Shown here one piece after another: positions 40,026 to 47,418 of a stretch of 49,049 nt of DNA (its first letter is position 1; each line of letters begins with the position of its first letter). The notes below the pieces were generated by a model. The model did not search any database, had not been told where the DNA came from, and saw only the letters and a list, made by a program, of their open reading frames with translations. The position numbers and the translations under genes are program-made. This stretch comes from a bacterium UBP4_UBA6127 (GTDB taxonomy: Bacteria > UBP4 > UBA4092), in contig DIVR01000043.1 of the NCBI GenBank assembly GCA_002428325.1, positions 1 to 49,049 on the forward strand. The letters run 5' to 3'.

Positions 40026-42368
40026 ATGGCCAAGACCCAAAAAGATAAGAAACAAAATCCTGCTCAATCCCGGAAAATAGAAAACCTGTCAGTGGTGGGG
40101 CATTCAGTGCTTCGTCCGGATGGCTGGGAAAAGGCAACCGGGGAAACCAAGTTTATAGCTGACTTATATCCTGAGAAGGGATTAGTGGCTGTCATCAAAG
40201 GGTCTGAGTATCCCCATGCGGAAATCCTATTAATAGATATCCAATCAGCTTTAAAAGTACCAGGAGTCCAGGCCGTTATGACGGCAAAGGATATCCCGGG
40301 CGCCAATCAGATAGGCGTGGTGGTATCAGACCAGCCTTGTCTGGCCGATAAAAAAGTCAGGTATCTAGGAGAACCTCTGGCGATTGTGGCAGCAGATTCC
40401 CGCCGGGTGGCTGAAGAAGCCTGCCGTCGAATTAAGGTGAAATACCGTAAACTTCCGGGAGTATTCTCAGCCAAAGATGGGTTTGATTCCCAAAGTCCCA
40501 TTCTGCATAAAGATAACAATATTGCTTCCTATTTGAAAATCCGAAATGGCTCACCCGAAAAAGGATGGAAACAAGCTGATATCATTCTGGAACGAGAATA
40601 TCAGACTCATGCTCAGGAACATGCCTATCTGGAAACGATAGGCTGTATAGCCCTTCCGGGACTGGATGAATCTATGACGCTCTATGGTTCCATGCAATGT
40701 CCTTTCTATGTCCAGAAGGCTGTTGCTGAGGTCTTGGGATATCACCTGAATCAAGTCCGGGTGATACAGACTCCCACGGGTGGAGCTTTTGGCGGCAAGG
40801 AAGATATTCCGTCTGAATTCTGCGCTAAAGCGGCTTTACTGGCATGGAAAACCAAACGGCCGGTAAAACTGGTCTTGACCCGGGAAGAAGATATCCGAAT
40901 GACCAGTAAGCGGCATCCTTTTGATATTCGAATCAAGCTGGGCGCTAAAAAAGATGGAACTCTAACGGGTATCGAGGTCCTGGCTTTGGCAGACGCTGGA
41001 GCTTATGCGACCTTATCCCCCATTGTGATGTACAGGGCTCTGGTTCATTGTGCCGGAGCTTATGTGATTCCTAATGTCCATGCGGATGTTTATGCGATTT
41101 ATACCAATCATGTTCCCAGCGGCGCTTTCAGAGGGTTTGGGTCTCCCCAGGTACATTATGCCATTGAATCCATAATGGATGAATTAGCGGCGGCCTTGGG
41201 GAAAGACCCGGTATCCATTCGGCTTAAAAATTGTTTAAAACTGGGAAGCCGAACGGCAACCCGGCAATTATTGAAAGAAAGTGTCGGGCTGGAGAAAGTC
41301 ATAAAACGGGTCAAATCAAAAAGTGGTTGGAGCCAAAAACGAAAAGAATATGAGCAATTCAATCAGGGTGGCCGGTCTCGTTATTGGAAAGGGATCGGTA
41401 TTGCCATCGGGTTTTATGGGAATTCACTGGGAGCCAAGGGATGGTCCCTGGATGGGGCGGGGGCCAATGTCCAACTTTTAGCGGATGGGACTGCCACTGT
41501 GACTATCGGAGGAACCGAACTGGGGCAGGGAGCCTCTTCAATTTCTACCCAGATTGTGGCAGAGACTCTGGGATTAAAAATGGAGGCGGTCAGATTTCTT
41601 CCTGCGGATACCGGGATGGTTCCGGACAGCGGTCCGACTGTGGCTTCCCGAACCACAACCATCAGCGGGGGCGCTGTTTTGGATGCCAGCCGGCAGATTG
41701 CGGATAATATCCGGCCGATGGCAGCCAGCTTGCTGAAATGTCCTCCTGAAAAAGTCCTGTTCCAAAAAGGGTATGCCCTGGTAAAAGGAGCCTCTAAAAA
41801 GAAAATACCCATGAAGGAAGTAGCTTGGGCTTGCTTCAGGAATAATATCCATCTGGCGGCCCAGGGATGGTTTCATGCCCCTGCCTGTGATTTTAATATT
41901 GAGACAGGGTTGGGGGATGCCTATTATACCTATTCCTATATGGCTCAAGTGGCTGAAGTGGAAGTGGATAAAATCACAGGGCAGGTGAGGGTTACCCAGG
42001 TTACAGCGGTCCATGATATCGGCAAGGTCATTAATCCTGAACTGGCAATAGCCCAGGTTCAGGGAGGTGTTGCCCAGGGAATCGGGTATGCTGTTTATGA
42101 AGGATATCAGGCCTCAGAGGGGAATCCTCTGACCCGGAATTTTGCGACCTATATTCTGCCTACTTCCAAAGATGTCCCGGAGATTGATGTTTATTTTGTC
42201 GAAGAAAAAGAATCTCATGGTCCCTATGGGGCCAAATCTCTGGGAGAACCTCCCATTATCCCCATAGGGGCCGCTATCGCAAATGCTGTTTCCCATGCCT
42301 GTGGAGCCCGAATCCGGGAATTGCCAATCAGGGCTGAACAGGTCTGGAAGGAATTGAAAAATATTTAA
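40026..42368 (+). CDS. Molybdenum hydroxylase large subunit (xanthine dehydrogenase family)
   Basis: The start is ATG 40026, behind an AGAGG sequence; a TTG at 39963 is in frame but lacks a ribosome site. The 780-residue protein has the N-terminal Ald_Xan_dh domain (GETKFIADLYPEKGLVAVIKGSEYPHAEI onward). Molybdopterin-binding motifs follow: TPTGGAFGGKED, GAFRGFGSPQVHYAIES, GGTELGQG and SLGEPPIIPIG, with the expected catalytic glutamate in the last. Family members hydroxylate purines, nicotinate or aldehydes. Next to adenine deaminase and SsnA, hypoxanthine or xanthine oxidation is the best guess. The FAD and 2Fe-2S subunits are not in this window, so they must be encoded elsewhere. Selenium dependence is suggested by ssnA only. 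Confidence 0.88.
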   Translation: MAKTQKDKKQNPAQSRKIENLSVVGHSVLRPDGWEKATGETKFIADLYPEKGLVAVIKGSEYPHAEILLIDIQSALKVPGVQAVMTAKDIPGANQIGVVVSDQPCLADKKVRYLGEPLAIVAADSRRVAEEACRRIKVKYRKLPGVFSAKDGFDSQSPILHKDNNIASYLKIRNGSPEKGWKQADIILEREYQTHAQEHAYLETIGCIALPGLDESMTLYGSMQCPFYVQKAVAEVLGYHLNQVRVIQTPTGGAFGGKEDIPSEFCAKAALLAWKTKRPVKLVLTREEDIRMTSKRHPFDIRIKLGAKKDGTLTGIEVLALADAGAYATLSPIVMYRALVHCAGAYVIPNVHADVYAIYTNHVPSGAFRGFGSPQVHYAIESIMDELAAALGKDPVSIRLKNCLKLGSRTATRQLLKESVGLEKVIKRVKSKSGWSQKRKEYEQFNQGGRSRYWKGIGIAIGFYGNSLGAKGWSLDGAGANVQLLADGTATVTIGGTELGQGASSISTQIVAETLGLKMEAVRFLPADTGMVPDSGPTVASRTTTISGGAVLDASRQIADNIRPMAASLLKCPPEKVLFQKGYALVKGASKKKIPMKEVAWACFRNNIHLAAQGWFHAPACDFNIETGLGDAYYTYSYMAQVAEVEVDKITGQVRVTQVTAVHDIGKVINPELAIAQVQGGVAQGIGYAVYEGYQASEGNPLTRNFATYILPTSKDVPEIDVYFVEEKESHGPYGAKSLGEPPIIPIGAAIANAVSHACGARIRELPIRAEQVWKELKNI

Positions 42369-42431
42369 CAGATAAGGTCTAATTCCTCAGAATAATTAGA
42401 AAGAGGAATTTTAAGGCAGGAGGATTTGATA

Positions 42432-44138
42432 ATGATACTGGAAAAATTGATTCAAACCGGAAGGGGTGAGATTCCAGCGGATATAGTCCTTAAAAACTGC
42501 CAGCTGGTCAACGTGGTTTCAGGGGAAATCTATCCGGCTGACATTGCCTTGTGTGAAGACCGGATTGCCGGGATCGGCACTTACCAGGGAGAGAAAGAAA
42601 TCGACCTGAAGGGGAACTATGTGGTTCCCGGATTCATTGATGCTCACATGCATATTGAATCTTCCATGGTGGAAGTCCCGGAGTTTGCTAAAACAGTCGT
42701 TCCTTTGGGGACCACCGCTGTCATAGCGGACCCTCATGAAATATCCAATGTTATGGGGACTGCCGGAATCTCCTATGTCCTCAAATCCAGCAAGTATAAT
42801 CCTTTAAGTGTTTATGTGATGTTGTCTTCCTGTGTACCGGCTACCCATCTTGAGACGGCCGGAGCGGAACTTAAAGCAGTGGACTTATATGGTTTGCTTC
42901 AGGATAAATGGGTGCTGGGACTGGCCGAGGTGATGAATTATCCCGGACTACTGAACCGGGACCCTGATGTGTTGGATAAAATCAGGCTGGCGGGAGGCAA
43001 GCAAATTGACGGACATGCTCCTGGTTTATCCGGAAAAGATTTAAATGGCTATGCGGCGGCCGGCATCCATTCTGACCATGAGTGTGCCACTCCTGAGGAA
43101 GCTATGGAGAAACTTCGGCTGGGGATGCATATCATGATTCGGGAAGGGACCGTTGCCCGGAATATGAAAGATTTGTTGCCTGTCATCAATGAGCATACAG
43201 CTTCCCAATGCATGTTCTGTACCGATGACCGGACTCCCCTGGATTTACTGACCCGTGGACATATCAATTCCATGATTCGGGAAGCAGTGGAATGGGGACT
43301 GAATCCTGTAACAGCTATTCGAATTGCTTCCCTGAATACCGCCCGCTATTTTGGATTGACTCACCTGGGAGCGGTGGCTCCCGGGTTAATGGCTGATTTT
43401 AATGTCCTGGAAAATCTAAAAGATTTCAAGCCGGTAATGGTCTATAAAAATGGAGTTCTGGTAGCAGAAAGGGGTGAAATCACTTCTCCTCCGGCTGAAA
43501 GAAAATATTTCCCTCTGAGAAGTTCGGTCAATGTGAAATGGCTCTATGAAGAAAACTTCAGGATTCCTGCTAAGGAAGGGTCTGCCAGAGTGATAGGGAT
43601 TCACCCTGGACAGATTACTACAACTAACCTCAGAGAACTGCCTAAAATCGAAAATGGTTTTGTGGTGGCTGACACGGACCGGGATATCCTGAAAATTGCG
43701 GTGGTGGAACGGCATCATGCCACTGGAAATATGGGGCTGGGTCTGGTGAAAGGATTTGGTTTGAAATCTGGGGCGATTGCTTCTTCGGTAGCCCATGATT
43801 CCCATAACCTGATTGCGGTAGGTACCAATGACCGGGACCTTTTTGAAGCTGTTGTCCAACTGGTTCGAATGCAGGGAGGGATTACAGCGGTCAAAGACGG
43901 TGAGGTCCTCGAATCTCTTCCGTTGCCGATTGCCGGGCTTCTCTCCAACCGACCCCTTCGGGAAGTGGCGGATAAACTCGAAAGCCTTAAAGGGGCGGCG
44001 AAATCCCTTGGATGCGCTGTCGAAGATCCTTTTATGCTGATGGCATTTCTTGCTCTCACGGTCATTCCGGAGCTTAAAATCAGTGATTTGGGGCTGGTGG
44101 ATGTCGTCCAATTCAAAATCGTGGATTTATTTGAATAA
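42432..44138 (+). CDS. ade: Adenine deaminase
   Basis: The 568-residue enzyme of the amidohydrolase superfamily has the length and motifs of Ade. VVPGFIDAHMHIESSMVEVPEFAK carries metal-binding histidines, ADPHEISNVMG and GLAEVMNYPG follow, and later come DGHAPGLSGKDLNGYAAAGIHSDHEC, FCTDDRTP and the C-terminal HDSHNLIAVGTNDRDL. It converts adenine to hypoxanthine and ammonia with a di-metal centre. ATG 42432 is used because AGGAGG stands eight bases before it. It follows the molybdenum hydroxylase by 63 bases, fitting a route adenine to hypoxanthine to xanthine to urate. Confidence 0.96.
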   Translation: MILEKLIQTGRGEIPADIVLKNCQLVNVVSGEIYPADIALCEDRIAGIGTYQGEKEIDLKGNYVVPGFIDAHMHIESSMVEVPEFAKTVVPLGTTAVIADPHEISNVMGTAGISYVLKSSKYNPLSVYVMLSSCVPATHLETAGAELKAVDLYGLLQDKWVLGLAEVMNYPGLLNRDPDVLDKIRLAGGKQIDGHAPGLSGKDLNGYAAAGIHSDHECATPEEAMEKLRLGMHIMIREGTVARNMKDLLPVINEHTASQCMFCTDDRTPLDLLTRGHINSMIREAVEWGLNPVTAIRIASLNTARYFGLTHLGAVAPGLMADFNVLENLKDFKPVMVYKNGVLVAERGEITSPPAERKYFPLRSSVNVKWLYEENFRIPAKEGSARVIGIHPGQITTTNLRELPKIENGFVVADTDRDILKIAVVERHHATGNMGLGLVKGFGLKSGAIASSVAHDSHNLIAVGTNDRDLFEAVVQLVRMQGGITAVKDGEVLESLPLPIAGLLSNRPLREVADKLESLKGAAKSLGCAVEDPFMLMAFLALTVIPELKISDLGLVDVVQFKIVDLFE

Positions 44139-44204
44139 CCTCAATAATAGTAGGATTATAATTCATCCGGTTTCCTGATTTGCATTATTTTGATTAGGGA
44201 GAGA

Positions 44205-44233
44205 GACCCAGGCTGTAGTCATCAGGCTGGGTC
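44205..44233. repeat. REP-like inverted repeat, copy 2
   Basis: GACCCAG and CTGGGTC enclose 15 bases. The arm core and loop size match the hairpin at 30511-30553. It lies between the ade gene and the small membrane protein gene. Confidence 0.5.
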
Positions 44234-44335
44234 CCAGTTCGTTGGGAATGTGGGAGAAAAGGGAGTGAAAAAGGGAGTCAACCGAGAGGGAGTTATTAAT
44301 AAAATCCCCGGGAAGGGATATAATAGACAGTACAT

Positions 44336-44665
44336 ATGAGTATTGTTTTAAAAGCTGCCACAAGCGGCGTCTTTGTCGGGGTAATCCTCTGGTTATCCTC
44401 CCAAACCCGGCTGAGTTATCTGGCCGGGCTTCTTGTATTTTTCCCGGTTATCAGCCTGCCTGCCTTTTTTCTGATGGGACAATCAGGCCAGGTAACCCGG
44501 ATGCGGGAGGCCATCCTTTGGAGCGTCTGGACCATACCGGTCTGGCTGGCATTTGCGGGGACCTTGTATTTTTGCTCCTTTCGGATGAAGATATTACCCA
44601 GTATCCTGTTTTCTATCGGAGCCTGGATACTCGGGGCGACCCTGTTGGTGGCTTTAAAGAAATAA
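44336..44665 (+). CDS. Small four-helix membrane protein (DUF3147-like)
   Basis: The 109-residue protein has four hydrophobic segments (about 5-20, 27-47, 59-79 and 86-106) and the motif FFPVISLPAFFLMGQSGQ. Size and layout fit the DUF3147 family of small inner-membrane proteins, whose function is unknown. TATAAT stands only about 15 bases upstream of the ATG, so it may be transcribed with little or no leader; I see no good Shine-Dalgarno sequence. Position between ade and ssnA suggests, but does not prove, a link with purine transport or metabolism. Confidence 0.65.
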   Translation: MSIVLKAATSGVFVGVILWLSSQTRLSYLAGLLVFFPVISLPAFFLMGQSGQVTRMREAILWSVWTIPVWLAFAGTLYFCSFRMKILPSILFSIGAWILGATLLVALKK

Positions 44666-44698
44666 CCGGCAGAAGAGTCAGCCCCAGGGAGGGTGACT

Positions 44699-46024
44699 AT
44701 GCTGCTTATAAACGGCCGGATTCTTGATTATCGAGAAGGAGAAGTCCACCTCAGTGAGGACGGGCTTTTTCTCCAATCAGGTTTTATCCGGGAACGGGGT
44801 TCCGTTCGCTCACTGAAAAAACGCCATCTCGGAGAGAAAATCCTGGATGCCCGTGGGATGATAATCCTCCCCGGATTCATCAATGCCCATACCCACTTTT
44901 ATTCAGGACTAGCCCGCGGGTTTCCCCTGAGATCTCCTTATCCTGCCGATTTTAAGCAAATCCTCAAAAAGCTCTGGTGGAAACTGGATAGAGCTCTGGA
45001 TGAAGAAAGCATTTATTATTCAGCCGTGGTATCCCTCATGGAGAGTATCCGGCAGGGGACTACTGTTTTTATTGACCATCATTCCAGCCCCCACTCTATC
45101 CTTGGGTCATTGGATATCCTGGAAGAGGCGGCCAGCCTTTTCGGGGTTAGGGCCTGCTTCTGTTATGAAGTCTCCGGCCGGGATGGGCAAAATGTTGCCA
45201 GAGATGGAATCAAGGAAAACCTCCGTTACCTGGGGAAATGTAACCCATCGATACAATCTCAATTTAAATCTCTTTTTGGGATTCATGCCTCTTTTACCGT
45301 TTCCGATAGATTACTCAGGGAATGTGGCTATGCCGGAAATTCCCTGCGGACCGGGTTCCATCTCCATCTTTGTGAAGATAAACTGGATTTGGAAGATGCT
45401 CAAAACAGGGGGTATCGGTCAGCGTTACAGAGGTTGGAATCTTTTGGCATTTTAAATCCGGCGACGATTCTGGCTCATGGGGTCCACCTGGGTGAAGGGG
45501 ATATTGCCCTTCTGAAAAAGTCCGGAGGGGTTCTGATACATAACCCCCAATCCAATATGAATAATGCGGTCGGTATGGCTCCGGTTGAAACTTATCTGGC
45601 AAAAGGAATCCGGGTAGGATTAGGTTCCGATGGGTGGACTGATGGGATGCTGTTTGAACTTCGGCAGGCGATATTGACGGCCAAACATCTCAGTCATAAT
45701 CCGGATACCGGGTTTAATTCATCCCTGAGCTTATTATGGGGGAATAATCCGGCCATTGCTGAAAGAATCTGGGGAAATCCCATGGGAAAATTAGAGAAGG
45801 GTGCTTTTGCCGATATGGTTTTGCTAAAATATCAACCTCCGACACCTTTAAATAATCAAAGCGCTGCCTCTCATCTGGTTTATGGGCTTAGCCAATGCCA
45901 GCCGGAAGTGGTGATAGCCGGAGGCAGGATTATTTATCAGGGGGGTGAGTTCCCGGGGATTGATACTGAAAAACTCCTGGAGAAAGCCCGTAAGGCAGCC
46001 CATAAAATCTGGAATAAGATATAA
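44699..46024 (+). CDS. ssnA: SsnA-type aminohydrolase
   Basis: This 441-residue metal-dependent amidohydrolase carries the SsnA pattern PGFINAHTHFYSGLARGFPLRSPYPADFKQILKKLWWKLDRALDEESIYYSA. FIDHHSSPHSILGSLDILEEAA and ACFCYEVSGRDG follow, then H-x-H and D ligands in LHLCEDKLD, LAHGVHLGEGD and GLGSDGW. SsnA proteins are found with selenium-dependent molybdenum hydroxylases and are thought to act in purine or related nitrogen-ring breakdown. The start at ATG 44699 has GGGAGG upstream; GTG 44693 is too close. Its company with a molybdenum hydroxylase and ade strengthens the assignment. Confidence 0.88.
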   Translation: MLLINGRILDYREGEVHLSEDGLFLQSGFIRERGSVRSLKKRHLGEKILDARGMIILPGFINAHTHFYSGLARGFPLRSPYPADFKQILKKLWWKLDRALDEESIYYSAVVSLMESIRQGTTVFIDHHSSPHSILGSLDILEEAASLFGVRACFCYEVSGRDGQNVARDGIKENLRYLGKCNPSIQSQFKSLFGIHASFTVSDRLLRECGYAGNSLRTGFHLHLCEDKLDLEDAQNRGYRSALQRLESFGILNPATILAHGVHLGEGDIALLKKSGGVLIHNPQSNMNNAVGMAPVETYLAKGIRVGLGSDGWTDGMLFELRQAILTAKHLSHNPDTGFNSSLSLLWGNNPAIAERIWGNPMGKLEKGAFADMVLLKYQPPTPLNNQSAASHLVYGLSQCQPEVVIAGGRIIYQGGEFPGIDTEKLLEKARKAAHKIWNKI

Positions 46025-46123
46025 AGGTATCGAGTTGTGGAGGGGATATGAAAGAAACTCCTCCAACCAACCGTTATATTCATCAGGTATATCATTTTAG
46101 AAAGGGACAGGTTCAGAGAAAAA

Positions 46124-47176
46124 ATGATTAAGAAATTATTAGCAGGTGTAATAGTCAGCAGCCTTTTACTGGCAGGTTTGACGGGATTGGCTTCAGCCCG
46201 GGTATTTTATCCGGCGACTGATTCCAATATTCGATTTATCGGCAGGGTCTGGTCGGACCCCAGTACTGTCAATATGACCTGGCCGGGCTCGACTCTGAAA
46301 TTCAGGTTTACCGGAAAACGGGTCATGCTGGTATTGGCGGAAAAAAATGATTCAACTTACTGGGTGAAGATTGATGACCGGGAGTGGAAAGTCTTCAATG
46401 ACCTGAAAGGTGAAACAGAAATCGACCTGGCCGGAGAAATCCTTCCTGCCGGTGAACATGAATTGACTTTGGTCAAAAAAACGGAAACCTGGGTGAGGGA
46501 CAGAATCAAAGGCATCTACCTGGAAGATGGGGAAAAACTGTTGCCGCCGCCCCCTCCTGCCCAATATAAAGTGGAATCGATCGGGGATTCCATTACCGCC
46601 GGTTTTAAAGTCCATGGAGTCCATAATAATGCCAATAGCGACGGCCGGCTTTCTTATGCCTATCAGGCGGCTGTAATGGCTGGAGCAGACCCTATGATTA
46701 CGGCAATTTCAGGAATTGGTGTTTCCCATAACTATACAAAAGCCTCGGATGCCGGAACCATGCCTAAGATTTATCTCCGGGTGGATGGCGGGTATCCGGA
46801 GAAAGTGATGAGCTTCAAAAATTGGGAACCTGATTTAATTACCATCAATCTGGGGACCAATGACAGTTCTCCCTATGCCGACCCGGTTTTCTTTAAATCC
46901 CATGCATTCTCTTTTCTCCGCTATTTAAGAACCATCCATCCGAAATCCTGGATTCTGGTGCTCAGGCCTTTCAAAGGATTTTATGAAGCCGAATGGAAAA
47001 CAGTGGTGGACCAGCGGAAAAAAGAAGGAGATACCCATATTGCTTTTATTGATACCACCCATTGGGTGGACCCTGCTGTAGGATATACCGATGGAACCCA
47101 TCTTAATCCGGTTGGGAATAAGATGGCCGCCGATAAACTGGCGCCGGTCCTGCAGGAATATCTGCAGAAGAAATAG
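46124..47176 (+). CDS. Secreted CE2-type acetyl esterase (SGNH hydrolase)
   Basis: The 350-residue protein has a signal peptide (KLLAGVIVSSLLLAGLTGLASA) and an N-terminal jelly-roll domain (FIGRVWSDPSTVNMTWPGSTLKFRFTGKRV, about 30-140). An SGNH hydrolase domain follows, with the nucleophile serine in GDSITAGF near 160 and GTND near 245. The catalytic Asp and His are in DGTHLNPVGN near 330. This two-domain order is that of carbohydrate esterase family 2, which removes acetyl groups from xylan, mannan or other polysaccharides outside the cell. It fits with the glycan-directed surface proteins upstream. It ends before a strong terminator. Confidence 0.9.
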   Translation: MIKKLLAGVIVSSLLLAGLTGLASARVFYPATDSNIRFIGRVWSDPSTVNMTWPGSTLKFRFTGKRVMLVLAEKNDSTYWVKIDDREWKVFNDLKGETEIDLAGEILPAGEHELTLVKKTETWVRDRIKGIYLEDGEKLLPPPPPAQYKVESIGDSITAGFKVHGVHNNANSDGRLSYAYQAAVMAGADPMITAISGIGVSHNYTKASDAGTMPKIYLRVDGGYPEKVMSFKNWEPDLITINLGTNDSSPYADPVFFKSHAFSFLRYLRTIHPKSWILVLRPFKGFYEAEWKTVVDQRKKEGDTHIAFIDTTHWVDPAVGYTDGTHLNPVGNKMAADKLAPVLQEYLQKK

Positions 47177-47253
47177 AGGAATCACTCTTCACCCCGTGGG
47201 TGAATGGCCGAATTTTAATGAAAGAGTAAGCCAAAATAAATAACAGTAAATGT

Positions 47254-47295
47254 CTTCCCCCATCCCTGAAAGAGGGATGGGGGAAGTTTTATTTT
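47254..47295 (+). terminator. Terminator of the esterase gene
   Basis: A perfect 14-bp stem (CTTCCCCCATCCCT and complement) with loop GAAAG is followed by TTTTATTTT. Confidence 0.95.
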
Positions 47296-47418
47296 ATGGA
47301 TAGGCCCCAGTTACTACTGAAAAGGCTTGATATAAAAGGCTGACTTGGATAGAATCAGGCTTTCTGAAAGACGATTGGCTGGAAATCTTTCAAAGGATGC
47401 TGGTTTATTGGAAACCCC

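Noticed and set aside
41384..42014. Open frames overlapping the molybdenum hydroxylase gene on both strands
   Set aside because: They fall inside conserved molybdopterin-binding motifs of the large-subunit gene and have no recognisable domains.
43416..44116. Long minus-strand open frames opposite the ade gene
   Set aside because: They lie entirely within a well-supported adenine deaminase gene, have no ribosome site and show basic, Ser/Arg/His-rich composition typical of antisense translation.
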